Assembly (NCBI RefSeq): GCF_009664855.1
Contig: NZ_CP045928.1
Coordinates: forward strand, 4,399,007 to 4,463,006
DNA: 64,000 nt
Direction of reading: 5' to 3'
DNA from: Flavobacterium sp. SLB02
Lineage (GTDB): Bacteria; Bacteroidota; Bacteroidia; Flavobacteriales; Flavobacteriaceae
Below, piece by piece: positions 7,787-16,336 of the stretch (position 1 is the first letter of the stretch; each line of letters starts with the position of its first letter). The translations under genes and the position numbers were made by a program. Below the pieces are notes generated by a model. It searched no databases. It worked only from the letters and a program-made list of their open reading frames with translations, and had not been told where the DNA came from.

Positions 7787-7828
7787 ATAAATAGATAATT
7801 AATTCTAGTAACACTATATTTGTTACGA

Positions 7829-7836
7829 CAAAAATA
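7829..7836 (-). promoter_or_regulatory. Predicted -7 box for pdxJ
   Basis: TATTTTTG on the minus strand inside ACGACAAAAATACAAAG (plus strand). The same CGACAAAAATACA string precedes deoC at 46447-46459. No convincing -33 TTG is seen. Confidence 0.35.
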
Positions 7837-7902
7837 CAAAGTAAAACGTAGCAGTTTTTGCTATTTTTTGATTATTTTGCATGAAATATCCTTAACAGAT
7901 TT

Positions 7903-8562
7903 ATGACAGAAATTACAAACTATATCACCAATGATTTCAGAGCGATAGATAGTCAGGAAACGATAGCCACGGTTCAGGACTTTTTTGCTGATTTGAATTT
8001 TTCGCATTTTCCGGTTCTGGAAAACGGAATTTTCATTGGAAGTATCGCTGCTGATGATGTCGAAACTTTTGACACAGATAAAAAAGTTATAGATTACAAA
8101 TACACTCTGGAACGTTTTTTTGCCCGAAAATCGATGATCTGGCTTGATGTTTTAGAAGTTTTTGCAAAGAATCATACCAATGTAGTATCGGTTCTTGACG
8201 AAAACAATGCCTACATTGGCTACTATGAAATGGAAGATATCATGAAATTTTTTCAGGAAACTCCATTTTTAAAAGAGCAAGGCGGTATCATTATCGTTCA
8301 AAAAGGGCTTTTAGATTATTCTATGGGTCAGGTAACCCAAATTGTAGAAAGCAATAATGGTAAAATCCTGGGCTGTTTTGTATCTGAAGCTGATCTGGAG
8401 AATGTTCAGATTACCATAAAAATTGGCGTTGGTCCAATGAATGAAATTATTCAGACCTATAGAAGATATGGCTATGAAATTATTTCAGAACATCAGGAAG
8501 ACGCTTACATCAATAGCCTGAAAGAGCGCTCAGATTACCTGGACAAATACCTTAATATATAA
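7903..8562 (+). CDS. CBS domain-containing protein
   Basis: A 219-aa cytoplasmic protein. The N-terminal ~125 residues contain two CBS-like units (for example TIATVQDFFADLNFSHFPVLENGIF and NHTNVVSVLDENNAYIGYYEMEDI). The C-terminal ~80 residues look like an ACT-like regulatory region (GGIIIVQKGLLDYSMGQV through GPMNEIIQTYRRYGY). CBS pairs usually sense adenosyl ligands. It is 92 bp upstream of nadK in the same direction, an order repeated in related genomes as far as I know, so a link with NAD(P) or adenylate status is possible but inferred. Confidence 0.85.
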   Translation: MTEITNYITNDFRAIDSQETIATVQDFFADLNFSHFPVLENGIFIGSIAADDVETFDTDKKVIDYKYTLERFFARKSMIWLDVLEVFAKNHTNVVSVLDENNAYIGYYEMEDIMKFFQETPFLKEQGGIIIVQKGLLDYSMGQVTQIVESNNGKILGCFVSEADLENVQITIKIGVGPMNEIIQTYRRYGYEIISEHQEDAYINSLKERSDYLDKYLNI

Positions 8563-8654
8563 ATTAGAAAATTGGTCAATGAGAAAATTAGAAAATGATC
8601 TCAACTAATAAAGTATCAAATTAACACATTTCCCTTATTATCTAATTAGAAAGA

Positions 8655-9542
8655 ATGAAAGTAGCCATATACGGACAGTATTATCAAAACAGTACGGAAC
8701 CCATTATCAAAGATATTTTTTTGTTTTTCAAAAACAACAATGTCGAAATGGTTATTGAAGAAAACTTTCTGGAAATGCTTCACGAAAAACAACTTGTTAA
8801 AAAAGAATATGAAACTTTTTCGTCCAGTACATCATTAGATGATAGTTTTGATATGCTAATTAGTATTGGCGGCGACGGAACCATTTTAAGAGCCGCAACA
8901 TTAGTTCGTAACTCAGGCGTTCCCATATTAGGAATCAATGCAGGAAGATTAGGATTTCTGGCCACAGTTCCTAAAGAAAGTATTGATAATTTTTTACAGT
9001 TTGTAATTGACAAAAACTATACGATTTCTGAAAGAACTTTACTCAGTATAACTTGTGATCCAAAAAATGATGCAATCGAAGAGAATCTGAATTTCGCCAT
9101 GAATGAAGTAACTGTGAGCCGAAAAGACACCACATCGATGATTACGGTTGATACTTACTTAAATGATGAATATTTAAACTCGTACTGGGCAGATGGCCTG
9201 ATCATTTCCACACCTACCGGTTCTACAGGATATTCATTAAGCTGTGGAGGCCCTATTTTGACCCCAAATGTCGAAAGTTTAGTCATTACACCAATTGCTC
9301 CACATAATTTAAACGCCAGACCCCTTGTAATCCCGGACAACACCGAGATTAAACTTCGTGTTTCAGGAAGAGAAGACCAATATTTAGTTTCGTTAGATTC
9401 CAGAATTGCCTCGGTAAAAAACGAATCGGTTTTAACGATCAGAAAAACTGATTTTAAAATAAATATGATCGAAATCCCAGGAGAAACTTTCTTAAAAACC
9501 TTACGAAATAAATTACTTTGGGGAGAGGATAAGAGAAATTAA
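8655..9542 (+). CDS. nadK: NAD kinase
   Basis: Phosphorylates NAD to NADP in the cytoplasm. The 295-aa product has the diagnostic GGDGT motif at 72-76, followed by GINAGRLGFLA and NEVTVSRKD. The active-site region TPTGSTGYSLSCGGP and the APHNLNARPLVIP segment are also present. Length and motif order match the PpnK family. It lies downstream of the CBS protein, and the porG promoter starts 127 bp after its stop. Confidence 0.97.
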   Translation: MKVAIYGQYYQNSTEPIIKDIFLFFKNNNVEMVIEENFLEMLHEKQLVKKEYETFSSSTSLDDSFDMLISIGGDGTILRAATLVRNSGVPILGINAGRLGFLATVPKESIDNFLQFVIDKNYTISERTLLSITCDPKNDAIEENLNFAMNEVTVSRKDTTSMITVDTYLNDEYLNSYWADGLIISTPTGSTGYSLSCGGPILTPNVESLVITPIAPHNLNARPLVIPDNTEIKLRVSGREDQYLVSLDSRIASVKNESVLTIRKTDFKINMIEIPGETFLKTLRNKLLWGEDKRN

Positions 9543-9668
9543 GCTCTTTTATGATTCACAACTATACGATAATACCACATTTTGCCGTTCTGCATGTATC
9601 GAATCATCATTAAATGTCTCAAAACCATATTGTAAATTTAAAAAAAAGCACATTTAACCAAAGGAACG

Positions 9669-9697
9669 TTGATTCGTATCGATAATTATTATATTTG
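9669..9697 (+). promoter_or_regulatory. Predicted promoter of the porG-uppS-bamA operon
   Basis: TTG (9669-9671), an 18-bp spacer and TATATTTG (9690-9697) match the Bacteroidota consensus closely. The porG ATG follows at 9716. Confidence 0.65.
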
Positions 9698-9715
9698 CAC
9701 GCAATTTTGAATTAA

Positions 9716-10405
9716 ATGAAGAAAATTTTTAATTTATTGTTATGTTTTTTCCCCTTTATCACACTAAATGCTCAAATCAATGAGATTGGTGTTTTTCTTG
9801 GTGGAAGTAACTTTGTTGGTGACGTAGGAAGTACTACTTATATTACTCCTGAAAAGCTGGCTGTTGGTATTTTATATAAATGGAATAAAAGTCCGCGTCA
9901 TGCGTATCGTTTTTCCTATACGCAATCAAGCGTAGCCGGAAATGACCTTGATTCGAAAGAAACAGGACGAAACCTGAGAGGTTATAGTTTTAAAAATGAC
10001 ATAAAAGAACTGTCTGCCGGTTTAGAATTTAATTTTTTCGATTTTAATCTGCATGATTACCATACAAAAGTTACTCCTTATATATATTCGGGATTAAGTT
10101 TTTTTCTTTATGACCAATTGTATCGTAACATAACCAATCCAGACGTAATGCAAAAGCAAAACGGAAGTTCGTTTGCTATACCTATTATATTAGGTATAAA
10201 ATCGAATATAGCACCGCACTGGGTTTTAGGAGCCGAAGTTGGAGCCCGCTACACCTTTACAGATAATATCGACGGAAGTAACCCCAATACAAACAGTGCA
10301 AACGTACTGAAATTTGGAAATTTAAATAATAATGACTGGTATGTGTTTTCAGGTATCACTTTAACTTATACCTTTGGACAAAAACCTTGCTATTGCGCAT
10401 ATTAA
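9716..10405 (+). CDS. porG: PorG-like outer-membrane beta-barrel protein (DUF6089), T9SS component
   Basis: A 229-aa exported protein with a signal peptide ending near LNAQ (residues 1-19). The remainder alternates aromatic strands typical of a small beta-barrel (EIGVFLGGSNFVGDVGS, AVGILYKWNKSPRHAYRF, YSGLSFFLYDQ). It ends in a Cys-containing tail, GQKPCYCAY. The family and its position directly before uppS and bamA match PorG, described in Porphyromonas as a barrel linked to the PorK/PorN ring. The uppS ATG begins 4 bp after its stop. Confidence 0.8.
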   Translation: MKKIFNLLLCFFPFITLNAQINEIGVFLGGSNFVGDVGSTTYITPEKLAVGILYKWNKSPRHAYRFSYTQSSVAGNDLDSKETGRNLRGYSFKNDIKELSAGLEFNFFDFNLHDYHTKVTPYIYSGLSFFLYDQLYRNITNPDVMQKQNGSSFAIPIILGIKSNIAPHWVLGAEVGARYTFTDNIDGSNPNTNSANVLKFGNLNNNDWYVFSGITLTYTFGQKPCYCAY

Positions 10406-10409
10406 TAAA

Positions 10410-11150
10410 ATGAATTTACAAGACTCTATAGATCACACAAACTTACCCAAACATTTGGCCATAATTATGGACGGAAATGGCCGTTGGGCAAAACAACAAG
10501 GTTTTTTAAGAGCATTTGGTCATGAAAACGGAACAAAATCTGTAAAAAAAACAATTACCACTTGTGCCAAACTTGGCATTGAGTACTTAACGCTTTATGC
10601 TTTTTCTACAGAAAACTGGAATCGTCCTAAATTAGAAGTCGAAGCATTAATGAAAATATTAATCAATTCATTAAAAAAAGAGCTTGTTACTTTGCAGGAA
10701 AACAATATCAAACTTAATGCAATTGGAAATCTTGACAAATTACCAAAATCAGCTCAAAAAGAGTTATTGGATGTAATAGACAAAACAAAAAATAATACCC
10801 GTCTTACTCTAACCCTGGCTTTAAGTTACGGATCAAGAGAAGAATTGGTAAATGCCGTGAGAATCATCAGTGATAAAGTTAAAAATAATATAATTTCAAT
10901 AGACGCTATTGACGATTCAATTATAAATGAGCATCTTTACACGCAAAATTTACCTGACGTAGATTTATTAATACGAACAAGTGGAGAACATAGAATAAGT
11001 AATTTTTTGCTGTGGCAAATCGCCTATGCAGAATTATATTTTACTAACGTCTTGTGGCCAGACTTTAAAGATCAAGATTTATATGAGGCTATTATTAGTT
11101 ATCAAAAAAGAGAACGTAGATTTGGAAAAACCAGTGAACAAATTAAATAA
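10410..11150 (+). CDS. uppS: Isoprenyl transferase (undecaprenyl diphosphate synthase)
   Basis: Cis-prenyltransferase making the C55 lipid carrier for peptidoglycan and polysaccharide. Signatures are IIMDGNGRWAKQQG near residue 20, the YAFSTENWNRP block, and LLIRTSGEHRISNFLLWQ with YAELYFTNVLWPDF. I chose the ATG at 10410 (246 aa, normal length); a frame extension to a TTG at 10374 lies inside porG and is not needed. It is in one operon with porG and bamA, and the bamA start overlaps or abuts its 3' end. Confidence 0.97.
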   Translation: MNLQDSIDHTNLPKHLAIIMDGNGRWAKQQGFLRAFGHENGTKSVKKTITTCAKLGIEYLTLYAFSTENWNRPKLEVEALMKILINSLKKELVTLQENNIKLNAIGNLDKLPKSAQKELLDVIDKTKNNTRLTLTLALSYGSREELVNAVRIISDKVKNNIISIDAIDDSIINEHLYTQNLPDVDLLIRTSGEHRISNFLLWQIAYAELYFTNVLWPDFKDQDLYEAIISYQKRERRFGKTSEQIK

Positions 11151-11157
11151 TATTTTA

Positions 11158-13830
11158 GTGTTACAAAAAAGAATACAAATAGTCCTTACCCTAGTTCTTT
11201 TGGGTAGTTTTTCACAAATAAAAGCACAAGAAAGAGTTCCTTTTGATCAGGGAAAAAAATATATTCTTGCTAAAGTTTCTGTTGTTGGTAAAATAAGCTT
11301 CAATGAACAAACTGTTGTTACCTTTTCCGGCCTCCAAAAAGGACAGGAAATAGCCGTACCTGGTGAAGAAATCAGTGGCGCTATCAAAAAGTTAGGTAAA
11401 CTTGGTCTATTTGATGAAATTGCCTTCTACGTCAATAAAATCGAAAATGATAGTATTTATTTAGATCTTAACATTGTTGAGCTTCCTAAACTAAATGAAG
11501 TAAAATTCGTTGGTATCAAGAAAAGCAAAGTCGAAGGACTAATTAAGGACAACAATTTGACCAAAAACAAAATTGTCAACGAAAACTTAATTACGACAAC
11601 CAAAAATTATATCGAAAACAAGTATAAAAAAGACGGCTTCTACAACACCAAAGTTACTATTACAAATACTCTTGATACGGTAAACGGTCATCACGTAAAT
11701 ATGCTCGTTCGGGTAGACAAAGGTGATAAAGTAAAAATCAGCAGTATCGATTTCATTGGAAACAAACAACTTACCAGCTCTCAATTAAGAGCTGCGATGA
11801 AAGATACAAAGCAAAAAAATATACTTCGTATTTTAAAATCTTCAAAGTTTATTCCTGAAAAATACAAAACCGACTTAGAAAAAGTTGTTGCTACCTATAA
11901 AGAAAAAGGATATCGTGATGCACGTATTATTTATGATTCTGTTACTTATAACAAGAAGAAAAATATGCTTGCCATTAAAATAAAGATGGAAGAAGGAAAC
12001 AAATATTACTTTGGTAATATTAAATTCCTAGGAAATACAGTGTATCCGGATCAATTATTAAGCCGTTATTTAGGAATTAAAAAAGGTGAAACTTACAACG
12101 GAGTTTTACTTGAAAAACGTATCGCTGATAAAACAAAACCTGATGCAGAAGACATTACAAACTTATACCAAAACAATGGTTATTTGTTCTCTAATATCAA
12201 TGCTGTAGAGGTAAAAACAGTAAACGATACTATCGATTTTGAAATCAGGGTTACAGAAGGACCTATTGCTTATTTTAATAAAATATCTGTAGTAGGAAAT
12301 GACAAAACCAATGACCACGTTATCTACCGTGAGCTTAGAACTAAGCCGGGAGAAAAATACAGTAAAGAACAATTGGTTAGAACTATTCGTGAAATTGGAC
12401 AATTAGGATTCTTTGATCCTGAGGCAATTGATCCAAAATTCAAGAATGTTGATGCCAGTGCAGGAACTGTTGATATCGAATACCACGTAGTAGAAAAAGG
12501 ATCCAGCCAGGTTGAACTTCAGGGAGGTTATGGTGGTGGAGGTTTCATTGGAACCTTAGGATTGTCATTTAACAACTTCTCTGCCAGAAACATTTTCAAC
12601 AAAGAGTCTTACAAGCCATTACCAATGGGAGACGGACAAAAAGTATCACTTCGTTTACAAGGAAGTACCTATTTCCAGACGTATAGTATCTCTTTCTCAG
12701 AGCCATGGTTCGGAGGTAAAAAACCAGTACAATTTAGTTCATCTATCTCTTATAGTAAACAATTCTTAAATAACTATGCTACAAGAAGTGTAGATAAAAG
12801 CAAAAGTTTTAACATCTTAACATTACAAGTAGGTTTAGCAAAACGTCTTACTGTGCCGGATGATTATTTTGTATTATCACAATCTGTGAGTTACCAACAT
12901 TATGATTTAAATAATTACAACACAGGATTATTTACTTTTGGTAACGGAGCATCAAGAAACTTAGCTTATACAATCGGACTTTCAAGAAGTAATAAAGGGG
13001 TTAACCCAATATTCCCAACTTACGGTTCAGACTTTAGTATTTCTGCAAAAGTAACGCCTCCTTATTCATTATTTAATGGTATTGATTACGGAAATTTACA
13101 AAATGAAAAAGAATACAAATCACAATATACAGGATCACCAACTTCAGGTGTAGACGGACAGCCTCTTAATACAGGTGATTATGTAAAAACAGAAACAGTA
13201 AACGGACAGTCAGGAATTGTAAGTGTTGGATCTGATTATGCAAGTGCTGATACTGACCAGGGAAAAGTCGATCAAAAGAAATACAATTGGTTAGAGTACT
13301 ATAAAATTAAATTTAAAGCAGACTGGTATACTAAACTGTATGGTAAATTAGTTCTTAGAACATTAACCGAGTTTGGTTTCTTAGGTGCTTATGATCAAAC
13401 AAGAGGTGTTGTACCGTTTGAACGTTTCTATTTAGGAGGAGACGGAATGCAGAGTTACTCAATGGATGGTAGAGAAACTATCGGATTAAGAGGTTATGAA
13501 AATAACTCTTTAACTCCTGTAAACGCCAACAATGAGCAAATTGGAGCAACGATTTATAACAAATTCTCTATGGAATTACGTTATCCAATTACATTAAAAT
13601 CATCTGCATCGATCTATGCGTTGGCCTTTTTAGAAGCTGGTTCATCATACCCAACTTTTAAAGCTTACAACCCATTTGACCTTTATCGCTCTGCTGGTGT
13701 TGGTTTACGTGTATTCATGCCTGCGTTTGGATTATTAGGTATTGACTGGGGTTATGGATTTGATCCTCAACCGGGAGAGACTAAAGCACACGGTAAAGAA
13801 ATTCACTTTATTATTGGACAACAGTTTTAG
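11158..13830 (+). CDS. bamA: Outer membrane protein assembly factor BamA
   Basis: Omp85-family insertase of outer-membrane beta-barrels. A signal peptide ends near SQIKAQ and is followed by about five POTRA modules (roughly 20-420). The C-terminal 16-strand barrel (about 450-890) includes the lid-loop motif family element LRGYENNSL and ends in IIGQQF, an aromatic C-terminal residue as expected. The frame is open back to an ATG at 11026 deep inside uppS, but a GTG at 11158 gives a clean signal peptide and an 890-aa protein. A GTG at 11134 overlapping the uppS stop by 17 bp is equally possible. Two Skp-type chaperones follow. Confidence 0.93.
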   Translation: MLQKRIQIVLTLVLLGSFSQIKAQERVPFDQGKKYILAKVSVVGKISFNEQTVVTFSGLQKGQEIAVPGEEISGAIKKLGKLGLFDEIAFYVNKIENDSIYLDLNIVELPKLNEVKFVGIKKSKVEGLIKDNNLTKNKIVNENLITTTKNYIENKYKKDGFYNTKVTITNTLDTVNGHHVNMLVRVDKGDKVKISSIDFIGNKQLTSSQLRAAMKDTKQKNILRILKSSKFIPEKYKTDLEKVVATYKEKGYRDARIIYDSVTYNKKKNMLAIKIKMEEGNKYYFGNIKFLGNTVYPDQLLSRYLGIKKGETYNGVLLEKRIADKTKPDAEDITNLYQNNGYLFSNINAVEVKTVNDTIDFEIRVTEGPIAYFNKISVVGNDKTNDHVIYRELRTKPGEKYSKEQLVRTIREIGQLGFFDPEAIDPKFKNVDASAGTVDIEYHVVEKGSSQVELQGGYGGGGFIGTLGLSFNNFSARNIFNKESYKPLPMGDGQKVSLRLQGSTYFQTYSISFSEPWFGGKKPVQFSSSISYSKQFLNNYATRSVDKSKSFNILTLQVGLAKRLTVPDDYFVLSQSVSYQHYDLNNYNTGLFTFGNGASRNLAYTIGLSRSNKGVNPIFPTYGSDFSISAKVTPPYSLFNGIDYGNLQNEKEYKSQYTGSPTSGVDGQPLNTGDYVKTETVNGQSGIVSVGSDYASADTDQGKVDQKKYNWLEYYKIKFKADWYTKLYGKLVLRTLTEFGFLGAYDQTRGVVPFERFYLGGDGMQSYSMDGRETIGLRGYENNSLTPVNANNEQIGATIYNKFSMELRYPITLKSSASIYALAFLEAGSSYPTFKAYNPFDLYRSAGVGLRVFMPAFGLLGIDWGYGFDPQPGETKAHGKEIHFIIGQQF

Positions 13831-13877
13831 TAGAAATTTTAGTACATTTGTTTGAAATTTTCAAATAGACTAATATT

Positions 13878-14882
13878 ATGAGAAAACAATTTTTATTTAT
13901 ATTTTCAGCTTTGATTGTAGCATATACTAGTCAGGCTCAGACGAGGACGACAAGGATTGGTTACATCGACATGGAATATATTCTAGAAAATGTTTCAGAT
14001 TATAAAGAAGCTAAGGCTCAATTAGAGTTAAAAGCTCAAAAGTGGAAACAAGATATAGAAGCCAAAAAACTCGAGATCAATAAACTTAAAGAGGGACTTA
14101 AAGCCGAAAGAGCTTTACTTACCAAGGAACTTATTGATGAAAGGGAAACAGAAATTAAATTTCTGGAAGGTGAAATGCTGACTTATCAGGACAAACAATT
14201 TGGAGCTAACGGAAACTTGATCCACCAAAAGGCAGCATTGGCAAAGCCGATACAAGATCAGGTTTTTACCGCAGTTCAGGATATAGCAGAAGCTAAAAAT
14301 TATGATTTTATCTTTGATAAATCATCCGATTTAACAATGCTTTTTAGTAATAAAAGATTTGATATTAGCGATCAGGTTATTCGTGTTTTAAACCGTACTG
14401 ATAAACGTGAGCAACTGACTAAAAAACAATTGAAAGATCAGGAAGCCAAAGAAAAAATAGAAAATGCTATTGATGAAAATCCGGCAATGCAGGACAGACA
14501 AAAAGTATTAGACGAGAAAAGGGCTGCCAGAGAAAAATTAATTGAAGACAGACGTTTAGAACAGGAAGCTAAGAAAAAAGAATACGACGATCGAAGAAAA
14601 GCGATTGCAGCTGAAAGAGAAGCGAAAAAAAATGGCACGGTTTCTGAACCAGTTAAAACAGAGACAACCAAAACAGACGCTACAAAAACTGATGCAACAG
14701 CACAACCTGCAGCGACAACAACAACTCAGCCTGCAGTAGACAAAGCAGCAGAAAGACAAAAGCTTTACGAGGAACGTAAAAAAGAATTAGAAGAGAGAAG
14801 AAAGAAAATTTTAGAAGAAAGAGAAGCGGCTAAAAAAGCAAAAGAAGCCGAAGCACAAAAATCAAATACGACCAATAATTAA
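13878..14882 (+). CDS. OmpH/Skp-family periplasmic chaperone, long form
   Basis: Exported protein of 334 aa, about twice normal Skp length. A signal peptide ends near TSQAQ. Residues 20-175 are the Skp-like helical domain (IGYIDMEYILENVSDYKEA). The remainder is a highly charged, Lys/Glu/Arg-rich coiled coil interrupted by a Thr/Ala/Gln-rich linker (about 255-295). Skp proteins hold unfolded barrel proteins in the periplasm for BamA. It follows bamA by 47 bp and precedes a shorter paralogue. The role of the charged tail is unknown. Confidence 0.88.
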   Translation: MRKQFLFIFSALIVAYTSQAQTRTTRIGYIDMEYILENVSDYKEAKAQLELKAQKWKQDIEAKKLEINKLKEGLKAERALLTKELIDERETEIKFLEGEMLTYQDKQFGANGNLIHQKAALAKPIQDQVFTAVQDIAEAKNYDFIFDKSSDLTMLFSNKRFDISDQVIRVLNRTDKREQLTKKQLKDQEAKEKIENAIDENPAMQDRQKVLDEKRAAREKLIEDRRLEQEAKKKEYDDRRKAIAAEREAKKNGTVSEPVKTETTKTDATKTDATAQPAATTTTQPAVDKAAERQKLYEERKKELEERRKKILEEREAAKKAKEAEAQKSNTTNN

Positions 14883-14897
14883 TTAATATTTTTAAAA

Positions 14898-15401
14898 ATG
14901 ATGAAACAAATCAAAACTTTACTAATTGCTGCCATTTTAGTTTTAGGAGCAAGTAACACAATGAACGCACAAGCTAAGGTAGCTCATGTTGATGTTAGCG
15001 AGATTATGTCGAAAATGCCTGCAATGCTGGATGCACAAAACCAATTACAAAAATTAAGTGGTACATACGATGCAGAATACAAAAAAATGGTTGACGAATA
15101 CCAAGTAAAAATCAAAAAGTATGAAGCTGAAGCTGCAACAGTAACAGAAGCTGTAAACACAGAACGTTCTAAAGAAGTTCAGGACATGCAAAAAAGAATC
15201 GTTGACTACAGAGACAACGCTCAAAAAGAATTACAACAAAAAGAAACTGACATCGTAAAACCATTAATGGAAAAAGTGAGAGCTTCTATCCAAAAAGTTG
15301 GAAAAGCTAAAGGTTTCCAATATGTATTAGATGGTTCTACTCTTTTATTAGCTGACGGTCCAAACTTGACTGCTGATGTAAAAAAAGATTTAGGATTCTA
15401 A
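14898..15401 (+). CDS. skp: OmpH/Skp-family periplasmic chaperone
   Basis: A 167-aa exported protein with a signal peptide to about NTMNAQA and the Skp pattern AKVAHVDVSEIMSKMPAM, followed by two long helices. The C-terminal KGFQYVLDGSTLLLADG strand element is typical of the family. Length equals classical Skp. The start has two consecutive ATG codons; either could serve. It is the last gene of the porG-uppS-bamA unit, followed 22 bp later by a strong terminator. Confidence 0.93.
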   Translation: MMKQIKTLLIAAILVLGASNTMNAQAKVAHVDVSEIMSKMPAMLDAQNQLQKLSGTYDAEYKKMVDEYQVKIKKYEAEAATVTEAVNTERSKEVQDMQKRIVDYRDNAQKELQQKETDIVKPLMEKVRASIQKVGKAKGFQYVLDGSTLLLADGPNLTADVKKDLGF

Positions 15402-15422
15402 AAAACAGATTTCTTAAAATAA

Positions 15423-15465
15423 AAAAACTGCTTAAACTTGTAAAAGATTTAAGCAGTTTTTTTTT
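15423..15465 (+). terminator. Terminator of the porG-uppS-bamA-skp operon
   Basis: A 14-bp A/T-extended stem containing CTGCTTAAA/TTTAAGCAG (15423-15436 with 15448-15461), an 11-nt loop and a run of eight or more T. Confidence 0.9.
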
Positions 15466-15543
15466 ACATTTAATTAAAACTAAAAAACCGAAATATTCGC
15501 ACATTTCACCTAAATTGGAATACTAATTTATTTCAAAAAACAC

Positions 15544-15551
15544 TAAATTTG
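15544..15551 (+). promoter_or_regulatory. Predicted -7 box for murI, implying a leaderless or very short leader
   Basis: TAAATTTG lies only 4 bp before the murI ATG at 15556. If it is used, transcription starts at or next to the A of the start codon. A TTG is at 15515-15517, but the 26-bp spacer is longer than usual. Confidence 0.4.
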
Positions 15552-15555
15552 TAGC

Positions 15556-16332
15556 ATGACGAATAACAATCCTATAGGCATTTTTGATTCTGGTATTGGA
15601 GGAACTTCCATCTGGAGCGCCATTCACGACTTACTTCCAAACGAAAAAACTATTTATTTAGCCGATAGTAAAAATGCTCCTTATGGTCAGAGAACAAAAG
15701 AAGAGATTGTTGCCCTGAGCAAAAAAAATGTTGATTTTTTACTTGATCAGAATTGCAAACTGATTGTCGTAGCCTGCAATACCGCGACAACAAATGCTAT
15801 TTTAGAACTTCGTGCTAATTATGATATCCCCTTTATAGGAATTGAACCCGCCATAAAGCCGGCCGCCAATAACTCAAAAACACAAGTAATTGGCATTTTA
15901 GCAACTAAAGGAACGTTGAATAGCGAGTTATTTAATAAAACGGCAGAGATGTTCCAGAACACTAAAATAATTGAACAGGTGGGCTACGGACTTGTTCAGC
16001 TTATTGAAGATGGAAATCTAAATTCTCCTGAAATGACTCAGTTACTAGAATCGTACCTGCAGCCTATGATCGATGCTAATATAGATTATCTTGTTTTGGG
16101 CTGTAGCCACTACCCTTACTTAATTCCTCAGATTAAAAAAATCCTGCCCGAACATATTCAGATTATTGATTCGGGAGAAGCGGTCGCAAGACAAACTCAA
16201 AATATTTTGCGCGATAAAGTGGGTTTTAATGACAATCAAAAAAGTGATCCTGTATTTTATGTCAATTCAAATCCAGAGGTTTTAAAATCAATTTTAGAAT
16301 ACAAATATCCTGTAATTCAAAAAGACTTTTAA
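15556..16332 (+). CDS. murI: Glutamate racemase
   Basis: Makes D-glutamate for peptidoglycan precursors. At 258 aa it has typical length. Both catalytic cysteines are in their motifs: Cys74 in VVACNTATTNA and Cys183 in LGCSHYPYL. The N-terminal GIFDSGIGGTSIW and the PYGQRTKEEI segment are also diagnostic. It converges with the outer-membrane protein gene on the other strand, leaving 4 bp between the two stops and no visible terminator. Confidence 0.97.
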   Translation: MTNNNPIGIFDSGIGGTSIWSAIHDLLPNEKTIYLADSKNAPYGQRTKEEIVALSKKNVDFLLDQNCKLIVVACNTATTNAILELRANYDIPFIGIEPAIKPAANNSKTQVIGILATKGTLNSELFNKTAEMFQNTKIIEQVGYGLVQLIEDGNLNSPEMTQLLESYLQPMIDANIDYLVLGCSHYPYLIPQIKKILPEHIQIIDSGEAVARQTQNILRDKVGFNDNQKSDPVFYVNSNPEVLKSILEYKYPVIQKDF

Positions 16333-16336
16333 TCCC

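Noticed and set aside
8563..8654. ATTAGAAAAT direct repeats between the CBS gene and nadK
   Set aside because: Only short A/T-rich repetitions that could arise by chance at this composition; not enough to claim an element.
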